64,000 nt of DNA from Cladorhizidae sp. MBARI D1340-BT2. Lineage: Eukaryota > Porifera > Demospongiae > Poecilosclerida > Cladorhizidae. The position numbers were made by a program, and so were the translations under genes. Of the stretch, positions 1 to 10,876 are shown in pieces (position 1 is the stretch's first letter; the number at the start of each line of letters is the position of its first letter). Below the pieces are notes generated by a model. The model was not told the origin of the DNA. It did no database searches and worked only from the letters and a program-made list of their open reading frames with translations. The DNA lies in NCBI GenBank assembly GCA_028752905.1, contig JAQNBH010000010.1:17401922-17465921 (forward strand). The letters are read 5' to 3'.

Positions 1-129
1 TAGAGACTGCCGGACTGTGCGCTGGTACTAGTATCTGAGTAATCAATTAAGTGTGCAGATTCTTAATGCAATTAATGTTTGTACTCCCAGTGTGACTTCC
101 TGTTGGAGTGAATATGGTTGGTATTAATA

Positions 130-270
130 TTTATTTTATTACTTTATTATTAATTTTTCATTTATTTTTTATTAATGTTTTTATTTTGTTATTATTTATT
201 TATTTAGTTATTTTTTTAATTTATTATTTATTAAATATTTTTATTATTATTATTTTCTTGCAATAATTTT
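130..270. repeat. AT-rich low-complexity tract in helicase intron
   Basis: Nearly pure A/T with TTATT- and TTTAT-like words, ending in the pyrimidine-rich acceptor before exon A. No coding signal is visible here or in bases 1-130. Confidence 0.7.
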
Positions 271-278
271 CTCCCCAG

Positions 279-3200
279 TGGATATTCCTCCTAATGGCGT
301 GGACTTCTACATTCACCGTTCTGGTCGGACTGGCCGCATGGGCCAAGTAGGAAAGACGATTCTAGTGGCGTGCAGGACATCCAGGAATGGTCCTGATCTC
401 AACACCTTTATCTGTGATGTTAGTAGCACGTGCAGTGATGTTAGTAGCACGTGCAGTGATGTTAGTAGTGCATGCAGTGATATTAGTAGCATATTTAGTA
501 GTGGTTGGATTAGTGGCACGTGCAGTGATGTTAGTAGCATGTGCAGTGATGTTAGTAGTGCATGCAGTGATATTAGTAGCATATTTAGTAGTAGTTGGAT
601 TAGTAGCACGTGCAGTGATATTAGTCGCATATTTAGTAGTAGTTGGATTAGTGGCACGTGCAGTGATGTTAGTAGCATGTGCAGTGATGTTAGTAGTGCA
701 TGCAGTGATATTAGTAGCATATTTAGTAGTAGTTGGATTAGCGGCACGTGCAGTGATAGTAGTGCATGCAGTGATATTAGTAGCATATTTAGTAGTGGTT
801 GGATTAGTAGCACGTGCAGTGATGTTAGTAGCATATTTAGTAGTAGTTGGAAATTTGTTGCGTGTTCCTGTTAGTCACACCTCACACACAGTAATGCTGA
901 CGAGCTACGCTGCCACCAGAGGCGATGCTTATACTTAGATATCTACTAGAAGGCACTTCAATAACTAAAGATTAATTTATACATAGCAAATTTATGCACA
1001 CAACTCTTACAAGCACAAGTACAGTCTGACCACTCCCTAGTGGGCGGCTCCCTTAGTTAAATAGGCAGCAGCCCACCTGTTGGAGATTAGTTACAACCAA
1101 TCAGAATACTCCACACAAAAGCACATATTCACATGCATGCAAGTTCCTGCAAATACTTAATTACCACAGACATTTAACATAGTACATGGTTCACAATTAA
1201 CCCTTCACGCTTATAGCTATTGTTCTTGTAATGCAGTTATTGTGGGGAGAGAGGGTCGGGGCTTGACTGTTCCACTTAAAACACTCCCACAGACCAGGAG
1301 ACTGTATACATGATTGTGTCGACTTCTCTTATCGGTTGTTTTATGCTTAGCTGGAGAATATTGGCATTATGATGACTGAAATACATCCTCCCTCCATCAA
1401 TGAGGTGACACAGACCTTGCTTAAGAAAGCTTCTTCAAGGTTGAGTCCAGAGACGGTGAGCCAGGAGGCTCTGGAACTGACCAGACCTTTTGCAAAGGAG
1501 GTTAGAAGCACAATCCCACCTTTTCCCTTTCCTGCCAGTTGCCATGACATGCTCTTTATATAGAACTCATAGTGTTTAGGCTGAATTTGCAATGCTTAGT
1601 GAAACTTGTTCTTCCCTCTCTGTCCTTCTTGCTCCTCTCACTCTAGCTGATGGAGAAGCATGGAGAAGACGCACTGGCAACTGCCCTGGTCTCATTGTCT
1701 AGCCTGGACTCTCGACTCAAGGCCGAGTAAGAACCTGTACACCACACAGTAGTGTGCACAGTGTCGTGGTTGCCATGGCAATTATTTTATTTTTGTGGCG
1801 GCACGCTCCACACTGACGGTGAAGTTGCATGTCAGGCACTGCCACATGTGGGAGGGGCTACCCCCGGGGAGAGACTCTACATCATGGATCCTGGAGTCAA
1901 GATTAGGGGTATTCCTAGGGCTAGTGGCATTCCTAAGGCCAGTGGCGTGATTCCTAGGGTTAGGGGATAAGGCTAGTGACGTGCATTCCTAGGGCTAGGG
2001 GTGATATAGTAGAGGTCAAAATAAACTTTATGTATCTGTTGGGCTCCTTTGCAGATTCCAGTGAGTGTGTAGCCCGCCCGCCCCCCGTGTATTTCATTTT
2101 TAGTGATGTTTGATTTTATTAACAGATAAAATGGGGGGGGGGGAGTTAGAGGGGAGGGGCTTCCATGTGTTGGTTCATCACTGTGGCCATTGAGCCAAAT
2201 CAGTCGAGCAGCAGGTTGGCTCTATGATGGATACCAAGAGCCAGTAGCCAGTCTAGCTGCCTGACAGCTGTGGTGATGTTGAGAGCTGCTGCAGTCAAGC
2301 AGACAGTGTGCTGAGGCCCTAATGAGAGCTGCTGCAGTCAAGCAGACAGTGTACTGAGGCCCTAATGAGAGCTACTGCAGTCAAGCAGACAGTGTGCTGA
2401 GGCCCTAATGAGAGCCACTGCAGTCAAGCAGACAGTGTGCTGAGGCCCTAATGAGAGCCACTGCAGTCAAGCAGACAGTGTGCTGAGGCCCTAATGAGAG
2501 CTACTGCAGTCAAGCAGACTGTACTGAGGCCCTAATGAGAGCTACTGCAGTCAAGCAGACTGTACTGAGGCCCTAATGAGAGCTACTGCAGTCAAGCAGA
2601 CAGTGTACTGAGGCCCTAATGAGAGCTACTGCAGTCAAGCAGACAGTGTGCTGAGGCCCTAATGAGAGCTACTGCAGTCAAGCAGACAGTGTGCTGAGGC
2701 CCTAATGAGAGCCACTGCAGTCGAGTTGCTCTCAATCTGTAGCATTCCAGAAGCTGCTGGTTCAATCATTTGTACCGATACCGAGAGCTAGCCAGGTCGA
2801 TGTTCAGGAGCTGTTTCGATGTCTACAGCTGCTCCAATCGATCCTCCGAGGCCATGATGTCGAGGGCTACTTCAGCAGTTCTCTGCAGACTGCAGTAGTC
2901 AACACCTTTAAATAATACAAAAAATCCGAATTAGAATTATCATGCCTTTATTATTTTTTGCTATGTTTTGGGGGGCGGGGGGGGGGGGACGGTATTGAGC
3001 GAGTGGTACTAGGGTAACGTACGTGTACTCTGTATCCCTGGGCTATGGCTAGGATGTTCTACGAATGTTTAGAGTTTCACCAGACCTCCCTGTTCTAACT
3101 TGCCTCTTCCTCCTCATGTCTTCTTCAGGTTGGAGCACGAGATAGCATCAAAGAGGTATAGAGACTCTCAAGAGGACCGTGGAAATTGGGGTGCAAGGTC

Positions 3201-5366
3201 TGGTCGAAGGGAGAGAGGTGGAAGAGGATCGGATTCATGGAGCAGGGATCAGGGGAAGTATGGAGGTCGTAATCAGTTTGGTGGTGGTAGGTTTGGGAAC
3301 TCTGATCGTCCCCAAAGCAGAAGGTTCGGAGGGCAGGGTTGGGATAGAGATGGTGGGAGAGAAAGGACAGGAAGGACTTCTTGGTCTGAAGGCTCTGGAT
3401 CTAAGAACTTTGGCAGAAGGCAAGGAGGATCTTCATGTGAGTTGCTGACAGTTTTGCATTCAATGTCAACATATTGTTATCAACCTGCCTCAACCCAGTG
3501 TGGTGTTGCTCCAGTGTGTGTCCCCATAGAGCTATTGTCAACCTACTTCAACCTGCCTCAACCCAGTGTGGTGTTGGTCCAATGTGTGTCCCCATAGAGC
3601 TATTGTCAACCTACTTCAACCTGCCTCAACCCAGTGTGGTGTTGGTCCAGTGTGTGTCCCCATAGAGCTATTGTCAACCTACTTCAACCTGCCTCAACCC
3701 AGTGTGGTGTTGGTCCAGTGTGTGTCCCCATAGAGCTATTGTCAGCCTACTTCAACCTGCCTCAACCCAGTGTGGTGTTGGTCCAGTGTGTGTCCCCATA
3801 GAGCTATTGTCAACCTACTTCAACCTGCCTCAACCCAGTGTGGTGTTGGTCCAGTGTGTGTCCCCATAGAGCTAGTGTCCACCTACTTCATCCTGCCTCA
3901 ACCCAGTGTGGTGTTGGTCCAGTGTGTGTCCCCATAGAGCTATTTTCAACCTGCCTCAACCCAGTGTGGTGTTGGTCCAGTGTGTGTCCCCATAGAGCTA
4001 TTGTCAACCTACTTCAACCTGTCTCAACCCAGTGTGGTGTTGGTCCAGTGTGTGTCCCCATAGAGCTATTGTCAACCTACTTCAACCTGCCTCAACCCAG
4101 TGTGGTGTTGGTCCAGTATGTGTCCCCATAGAGCTATTGTCAACCTACTTCAACCTGACTCAACCCAGTGTGGTGGTGTTGGTCCAGTGTGTGTCCCCAT
4201 AGAGCTATTGTCAACCTACTTCAACCTGCCTCAACCCAGTGTGGTGTTGGTCCAGTATGTGTCCCCATAGAGCTATTGTCAACCTACTTCAACCCAGTGT
4301 GGTGTTGGTCCAGTGTGTGTCCCCATAGAGCTATTGTCAACCTACTTCAACCTGTCTCAACCCAGTGTGGTGTTGGTCCAGTGTGTCCCCATAGAGCTAT
4401 TGTCAACCTACTTCAACCTGACTCAACCCAGTGTGGTGTTGGTCCAGTGTGTGTCCCCATAGAGCTATTTTCAACCTGACTCAACCCAGTGTGGTGGTGT
4501 TGGTCCAGTGTGTGTCCCCATAGAGCTATTGTCAACCTACTTCAACCTGCCTCAACCCAGTGTGGTGTTGGTCCAGTATGTGTCCCCATAGAGCTATTGT
4601 CAACCTACTTCAACCCAGTGTGGTGTTGGTCCAGTGTGTGTCCCCATAGAGCTATTGTCAACCTACTTCAACCTGTCTCAACCCAGTGTGGTGTTGGTCC
4701 AGTGTGTGTCCCCATAGAGCTATTGTCAACCTACTTCAACCTGACTCAACCCAGTGTGGTGTTGGTCCAGTGTGTGTCCCCATAGAGCTATTGTCAACCT
4801 ACTTCAACCTGCCTCAACCCAGTGTGGTGTTGGTCCAGTGTGTGTCCCCATAGAGCTATTTTCAACCTGACTCAACCCAGTGTGGTGGTGTTGGTCCAGT
4901 GTGTGTCCCCATAGAGCTATTGTCAACCTACTTCAACCTGCCTCAACCCAGTGTGGTGTTGGTCCAGTATGTGTCCCCATAGAGCTATTGTCAACCTACT
5001 TCAACCCAGTGTGGTGTTGGTCCAGTGTGTGTCCCCATAGAGCTATTGTCAACCTACTTCAACCTGTCTCAACCCAGTGTGGTGTTGGTCCAGTGTGTGT
5101 CCCCATAGAGCTATTGTCAACCTACTTCAACCTGACTCAACCCAGTGTGGTGTTGGTCCAGTGTGTGTCCCCATAGAGCTATTGTCAACCTACTTCAACC
5201 TGCCTCAACCCAGTGTGGTGTTGGTCCAGTGTGTGTCCCCATAGAGCTATTGTCCACCTACTTGCCTCCACACTGTTTTCCACCATTGAGAGGTGTATTT
5301 GTTTGTGTATTGTCTACAGATAAAGATAAAGAGCAAGAAGATAACTTTGATTGGGACTTGAAATAG
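279..5366 (+). CDS. DEAD-box RNA helicase, DDX21/DDX50-like, 3' end (spliced, partial)
   Basis: This is the C-terminal part of a nucleolar-type ATP-dependent RNA helicase; its 5' end lies outside the window. Exon A (279 to about 364, after a CCCCAG acceptor) encodes helicase motif VI, YIHRSGRTGRMG. Exon B (1351-1500) and exon C (1647-1726) encode the stretch that follows the helicase core in DDX21/DDX50, including LMEKHGEDALATAL. Exon D (3129-3436) encodes an RGG/GR-rich RNA-binding tail, and exon E (5320-5366) ends in DNFDWDLK and a TAG stop. Reading phases agree across the B/C, C/D and D/E junctions, which all use GT-AG sites. The A/B link is uncertain, since a short exon between them may be missed. 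I see no GUCT domain, which vertebrate DDX21 has between the core and the tail. Either it is absent or its exon was not recognised. Family assignment is by motif memory, not by alignment. Confidence 0.8.
411..852. repeat. Minisatellite of 21-bp units (plus longer variants)
   Basis: Tandem units of the type TGATGTTAGTAGCACGTGCAG alternate with longer variants containing ATATTTAGTAGTAGTTGG. Most spacings are multiples of three, so the reading frame of helicase exon A stays open through the array to 874. It is most simply an intronic minisatellite, but readthrough or intron retention would give a Ser/Cys-rich heptad tail. Confidence 0.85.
1890..2010. repeat. Short imperfect tandem repeat in helicase intron
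   Basis: About five imperfect units of roughly 20-30 bp built on ATTCCTAGGGCTAGTGG lie in the intron between exons C and D. A G-run follows at about 2,133-2,145 and another at about 2,970-2,990. Confidence 0.6.
2281..2722. repeat. Minisatellite of 43-bp units
   Basis: About ten tandem copies of a 43-bp unit beginning GAGAGCTACTGCAGTCAAGC and ending in GAGGCCCTAAT. Two units are shortened by four bases (CAGACTGTACTG). It lies in the intron between exons C and D. Confidence 0.9.
3470..5262. repeat. Minisatellite of 68-bp units with higher-order structure
   Basis: This fills almost the whole last helicase intron. The basic 68-bp unit runs from GTCAACCTACTTCAACCTGC to CCCCATAGAGCTATT. Shortened units recur in a fixed order, giving a higher-order period: matching blocks start near 4,168, 4,489 and 4,880. 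A unit length that is not a multiple of three rotates the frame, so the open frames here are repeat artefacts. Confidence 0.95.
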
Positions 5367-7165
5367 GAAGGTTTCCCCTCAGCCTAGTATAAACCAATAT
5401 TTATTTAAAGGCCATAACCAAATTAATTGTACTTGTGTAATATAAGTTATTTATTTTTGCTGTAGAAACAGTTGCTATAAATGTGATGTGATGTCAGCAA
5501 CAACAGAAATTGCATATAATTTATGTACTTAGATGTCAGCAGATCTGCTATGCTACTGGACGTGATGCTTGAGAGAAATGTCTTGTGTCCTGCTCTAACA
5601 ACTAGGCATGGTTCCATGGGGAAAGGGGAGAGAAATGGATAATCCCCAAGTTATGGCGATATCTGGAACAACAGAAGATGTTTAATGCTAATGACTCTGC
5701 TCTTTTCCGATAAGCATGCAGTGAAAGAAGCTGTATTTGATAAGTTTGGCCAGGCTGCTATTGGTTAATTCATTTACTGGTGCAGTAAGCTTATACAAAA
5801 CAAAACAAAATCGATTGTAGGGTTAAAATATCTCATAAAGTAATTTTTAAAAAATGGCTACCTTCCTGCTCGCCGAATATAAAGGCTATAGCTACGTAGA
5901 CATTCGGTAACTAGGGGGAAATGTCAGTCCGTTCAGAATTCGAGCAGCTTTTTTGCTGCGAACAAGATGTCTGGTTGTCTAACCTTGGAGGATTGTGGTT
6001 CTGGACGATATATTTTTTTTACTCTGAGGGGGAAACCAGTGATGAAGAAGGTGATGGCGTGTCATCCCACCTTGGCCAGACCAGAGTTGAACCTGAAGCT
6101 CTGCCGCTCGGCAAAGTGGTCTGGCCTGACTTCCTCAAGCCTAGCGCTCTCATTCGAGTTTTTGCTGGCGATTTGGAAGAAGATGAAAGTGATGAGGGCG
6201 GGCATTGAGTTTAGCTATAGTTAAGTTGTGCAGTGAGTAAGCAGCATGAACTGCCATGGCTGTTTTAGCTTCCTTGTTCGTGGGTAGTCCACAAAAAAAA
6301 AGTTAATTTGAGAAGGAAAAATTTCGGTACCTCGGTGTCTCAAAGAAGGCCCTCACCCACCAATAGTTTCCTTATGTTTAACACTATGTTGCATTTGCTT
6401 TCTGCAGGTATTTTCTCTGTTATATTGTGTTCATATATATTCATGTGATTCATTGTGATGTCATGTATTGTGCTAGCATGCATATATGTATTCACGTTTC
6501 TGGAATGTTATAATTCAGATCAAAATATCAAATCGTGGAATACGCTAGACTTAAAGGAATATGTTTTCATTGTTATGAAGATGCATTCAAAACACTCATT
6601 CCTGTGATAGGGCACTTTAGAGCCTCCTGAACCCTATTTCACAATGCCTATGATATTGAGTATTCACGGTCCCTCCACTTTAGGTCTAGTAACTTGCCTA
6701 TAGTTATACTTATGAAACATATTTTAGTATCAAAAGAGAGTACACAGAGAGACCTATCTTTTGAGCTATATATATCCATACAATGAAGTTTGCAGAATCT
6801 ATGGAGCTCTAAAGTTGTATATAACCATAAGTAAAAATTAAAAAATGCTATTGTCTCCCCAGGTTATATATACCCGGGTAAAATGCAAAACACTTCTTCC
6901 TTCAAGAACCCCAGGCATTTTAGCTGCCAGTAACTTTGGCATGGTTATCCGTTTCCTCGCAGTGAACCTAAATAAGAGCAAGTACATGATCAATACTTGC
7001 AAACCACGCCCCTTCTTATCCTTCCCTAAACTAGTTCTAAATAACACTTCTTGAACTCGTCCCTTAGTTTACATCTTTAGGAGTTGCTCTCACCTCGGCT
7101 AGAATCTTCGCATCAAAAAAGTTTGTACTAAATCCAGGAAAATATTAGTTATTGCAATCTCCCAC
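5367..7165. other. Intergenic DNA, no clear gene
   Basis: This stretch follows the helicase stop codon. Apart from one weak open frame at 5,921-6,208 I see only A/T-rich unique-looking sequence. The helicase 3' UTR and polyadenylation site should lie in its first few hundred bases, but I cannot fix them. Confidence 0.5.
5921..6208 (+). CDS. Hypothetical 95-codon open frame, acidic C-terminus
   Basis: An ATG-started frame with two acidic Ser/Asp/Glu patches (SDEEGD near residue 41 and LEEDESDEGG at the end) and a Trp/Phe-rich middle. I recognise no domain. A second frame starting at 5,967 overlaps almost all of it, so coding is doubtful. A TATAAA-like word precedes the ATG by about 40 bp. It could be one exon of an unrecognised gene or chance. 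Confidence 0.2.
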   Translation: MSVRSEFEQLFCCEQDVWLSNLGGLWFWTIYFFYSEGETSDEEGDGVSSHLGQTRVEPEALPLGKVVWPDFLKPSALIRVFAGDLEEDESDEGGH

Positions 7166-7167
7166 TA

Positions 7168-8513
7168 CAGTGGTCCCTCCCTATTAAGACCACCCAGAGA
7201 GCACTCCCAACTGGTCTTATTAGAGAGGTGGTCTTACTTGGGAATATCGCTCTCGGGCATGGCAGGGGTCTCACAAAGCATTGCTCAATGGATTTTATTG
7301 TGTAGTGTACACGCATTCATAATATTAAACCAACTGCAAGCTCCCCAGACAAGATACTGTATTCTCATTTGGAATTATGGGTGTCTTGAGAAAAACATTG
7401 GTTATCATTGTACACATGTATGTATTGGACATTAGACTCATGCAGTGTCCTTAGGACACAGAAAGTCTGAGAGACAGTCTGCTCCATCCTGTTGTGGATG
7501 ACCATCTGCTCGATAGAATCAGCACATGCCACAAGCTTGGGAATGCCTCGATGAGTGGCATAGTCACGCAGCTTGCACACCATCTCGAACACCTCTGACA
7601 CAGTCACAGGAGTGGGCATGGGACCATCTGACTCGGGCTCCTCAGGGGTGGCGAGGGCAGGGTCATAGTGGTCCTCACTGGTGTGCACCTCGCTGTCGAT
7701 GTTGGCGTAGCCCTCCAGTATCACACCCTCCAGCAGCTGCCCATTGATGACCGTATCCTCAGCAGAGATGGTGAGCTCCTCGACCTCAGCAGCAGGGGCA
7801 GTGGTGGTCGTGAAGCCACACTTCTTAAAGCACTTCTTGATGGTGGGCACGTGGAGCTGATCCCAGGCCTTCTTGAGCCAGCGTATCGCCATCAGAACGT
7901 CCACCTTCTTCACAAGCAAGCTCATTTTCTCAGTGCAACCACTGTCGGCATTCACAGTCGTCCATGAGCCGGAGAATGTAGCGGATCACGCTTCCGGTAG
8001 ACCAGCTTCATGGCCTGGATGATGCCAGCGTCCATAGGCTGAAGCTTGGAGGTGGTGTTGGCGGGCAGGAAGACCAGCTTGAGGTTGATATGCGCTGAGC
8101 AGTTGTCAATGAAGATAATGATCTTCTGGCCCTTGGCAAGCATCGTATTGTTGGTGCGCTTGAGCCACTGCTCCCAGATGGGACTGCTCATCCATGCCTT
8201 GGCCTGTGCATACTCGATGCCGAGGTCCCTCTTTGGATCATTGCAGATGTAAATATGTACCAGTTCCTGATCTTTCACAGTTAATGGAAGGTAGATCTTC
8301 AAACAAAAAACAAAATTCACTGTATTCTTGGGTGCTTGGTCTTATTTGGGAGGATATTGACACAGTCAAGTGGTCTTATAAGAGAGGTGGACTTATCTTA
8401 GAGGGTCTTACTTGGGAGGGGCAAAATAAAGCCAGCCAACCGGGAGAAAGCAAAAGTGGTCTTATAATGGAGGTGGTCTTACTTGGGAGGGTCTTAATAC
8501 GGAGGGATCACTG
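7168..8513 (-). mobile_element. Tigger/pogo-type (Tc1/mariner superfamily) element, internally deleted
   Basis: The ends are terminal inverted repeats of about 25 bp: CAGTGGTCCCTCCCTATTAA on the left and, read inward, CAGTGATCCCTCCGTATTAA on the right. A TA dinucleotide flanks each end (7,166-7,167 and 8,514-8,515), the target duplication of this superfamily. At 1.35 kb it is about half the length of an autonomous Tigger element, and the DNA-binding half of the transposase is missing. Subterminal words such as GGTGGTCTTACTTGGGA recur at both ends. Confidence 0.9.
7365..8320 (-). pseudogene. Tigger/pogo transposase fragment (DDE domain), frameshifted
   Basis: Two overlapping minus-strand frames carry the C-terminal half of a pogo-type transposase. 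The first (8,320-7,952) contains KAWMSSPIWEQWL, then IIIFIDNCSAH with the second catalytic aspartate, then FLPANTTSKLQPMDAGIIQ with the third catalytic aspartate, typical of the DDE_1 family. The second (7,955-7,365) contains DVLMAIRWLKKAW and IKKCFKKCGF, the usual tail. The frame is broken near 7,955-7,990. The N-terminal helix-turn-helix region is absent, so it cannot act as a transposase. Confidence 0.85.
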
Positions 8514-8515
8514 TA

Positions 8516-8783
8516 CTACTCAAGAATCTCCTCATCTAATTGACTGGTCTTCTGTGGAGGCACTTCCTTCCCCCCCTGTTCCTGCAAGTCCCAAGTTCTC
8601 GAGCACTTTGCACTCAAACTCTGCACTCGCCAATGGACTTCACTCTAACACGTGCTCAGGCCATTACTCATTACAACCATATCCAGACTTCATCCAATCG
8701 GCCCCATGTCATCACATGACCTTTCGTCATTACCTTCCATCAAACATCTTTGCACCTCTCTATGCAGTCTTTTGTTCACTCCG
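8516..8783. other. Short gap between two dead transposons
   Basis: No gene, repeat or terminal repeat is recognised here. The open frame that crosses it on the plus strand also runs antisense through the Tigger element, so it is not supported. Confidence 0.4.
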
Positions 8784-10876
8784 CATAGTTGCCAACTCTC
8801 ACGGATTGACCGTGAGACTCACGGATTTTCCCTTTATCTCACGGTCTCACGGACAAATAGGTCATCTGAATACATACAGTGCACTGACAACTGAAACTAC
8901 CACAGTTTATTTAGCTATGCCATTGGGTGCAACCAATCAAACTAGCTAGCAGCTTAAATATCAGTCTGCTAGTGTGAAGGATCTGAATGCAGTTTATCTC
9001 GGTATGTCACAGCTGTCATCAAATGAAGCAGGTACTGATAGTGAACTAGAATGTTTGGGTGATGGGCTGCCCCTGCCACCAAGAAAAGAAAGTCATCATG
9101 CTGCTATATACATACAAAACATTTGTACAAGTCAGAATAGGAGAAAGAGTTTCCTATATCTTCAGTGAATGACAAAAGGTATGCATTTTTTGTGTATTCC
9201 TTGCAAAAGAATGTTACCTGTTCTCATATGGGTAAAGCTGACATCAGGCAGCATTGTGAAACATCTAAGATGGAGCATGCTGTTAAATGCTCAAGGTCAC
9301 TCTGTTCCTTTATGCCTTCCTTTATGCCATCTGCAACCTCCAGTATGACAGAGAAAACTATCAAAGCTAAAGTGCTACACACCAATTTCCTTATTCAGCA
9401 CAATTTGTCATTTGCCACTGCTGATCATTTGTCTCCATTGTATTCCAAGGTGTTTCCAGACTCACAGATTGCACACCATTTCAAATGTAGCAGAAACCAA
9501 AACAACGTGCATACTGAATGAAGCCATGGCTCCGTGATTGCTGGCACAACTAGTATATATCATACATGAAAGAAAATCCTTTGTCATGAAAAAAATGAAT
9601 CCTATTTGTGTCACGATATTTGATGTGAATAATAGTGATCGTGTGGAAAGCAAGTTTTACAATATGTGTGTGACCACTGGTGAAGATTGTGGGAGAGCTG
9701 AACAATTGTTACAAGCCATCGATACTAACTTTTCACATGATTGCAGTTGGTTTAGCAACTTTATATATGGGGAGGAAGAATTCCATAAAAACACGTATAT
9801 TGGGAAAGAACCCAAACACGCACGCAGCTTCTAAAGGAGATGATGCTTTTAGTGATGTAGCAGGATTTGATATTGAAGATCATGAGATATAATATATAGC
9901 TTTTTCAACAAAAGAAGGAATACTTCTTTTATTGAAAGAAGCCAAGAAAGCCACAACTAAATACAATAGAGAGCATCTCAAAAAAGGGATTTGACTTAAG
10001 ATACTGTAATGTATTTCATATTCAATATTCTTCATTTTAGATATTCAAAGCTTTAAACACATTTACAATCTTACTTTGCACTATGCATTATACTAACTAT
10101 ACTAACAACCAACCAAAAAAAGTTCGGCAAATGTGTAGCTGGGAATAAAATACACCTCGACAATACCAATCAAATCTTCCACCCACTACCCTCTATCAAC
10201 ATAATTTTTGTACCAAAATGTAGCTTAGAAGATAAGCTATTTAATGATGTATTTAACTTTTGTCATATATATTTTTTTATGCCAAAGTGTCAGCCAGGAA
10301 ATCCAGTCCACAAATTAAAAACCATTAATAATGCTAAGTGGCTGTTAGGTGGTTTATGGTAAGAGTACATGTAGTAGTTTCACCTAAACTATTTGAATAA
10401 GTATGATAATGCACCACAGGAGAGGGGGGGGGAATCACATGCAAACCTCATGCAGATATGCTGGTCTATACCCAACACATTCTCATAACAGTGAAAATAA
10501 AATAATTTAGGTGAAAGACCACACAATAAGCATTCTGGTGATATATAAATTATGGAGTTTGGGTGAGAAATCAGGGAGAAATTTGTGGAAATATGTGGAA
10601 ATTTTTCTAATCTAATGCGACGCGATTCACACTTGCTGGGTTTCTAATGAAAATAGTGAGTGCAAAAGCTGTCGTAACTGCATCATAGAATCTTCAAATG
10701 TTCTGAAACTTGGAATATGACTTCTATATGAGCAGACACACCATTTAAAATAGTTGTTAAAAAAAGGTGAAAGTTAGCATTTTGACATTATTCCCCCCTT
10801 AATACATCCTAGCAAATCATTAAACAAACAAAACGCACATCTCACTTTAAATGGTTTGAAAAAGTTGGTAACTATG
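8784..10876 (+). mobile_element. hAT-like DNA transposon remnant
   Basis: The left end CATAGTTGCCAACTCTCAC pairs imperfectly with the right end, which reads CATAGTTACCAACTTTTTC inward. CTCACGG motifs recur just inside the left end. The interior encodes a degraded BED-finger transposase. No matching 8-bp target duplication is seen: the left flank is ordinary DNA and the right flank is 5S spacer, so one side was probably replaced by rearrangement. Bases 9,895-10,860 are non-coding element DNA. The superfamily call rests on the protein type. Confidence 0.6.
8974..9892 (+). pseudogene. hAT-like transposase fragments (BED-type finger and start of core), broken
   Basis: Three consecutive fragments in different frames. 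The first (8,974-9,168) has an acidic N-terminus. The second (9,165-9,521) carries a degraded zinc finger (CSHMGKADIRQHC) followed by VLHTNFLIQHNLSFATADH, which I know from BED-finger hAT-like proteins of invertebrates and fish. The third (9,538-9,892, two frames) continues with KKMNPICVTIFDVNN and FYNMCVTTGEDCGRAEQL. Frameshifts and stops separate them, and the catalytic C-terminal half is gone. Confidence 0.65.

Noticed and set aside
2750..2890. Possible GUCT-domain exon of the helicase
   Set aside because: The short CFDV-like phrase is not enough, and exons C and D already join in phase without it.
3470..5262. CRISPR-like regular repeats in the helicase intron
   Set aside because: Units are contiguous with no unique spacers, in a eukaryotic intron; this is a minisatellite.
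5815..5830. piggyBac-like end (CGATTGTAGGGTTAA)
   Set aside because: No partner terminal repeat at a sensible distance and no transposase nearby.
8194..8949. 251-codon plus-strand frame spanning the Tigger end and the hAT-like start
   Set aside because: It is antisense to the Tigger transposase and crosses two element boundaries, so it cannot be one gene.
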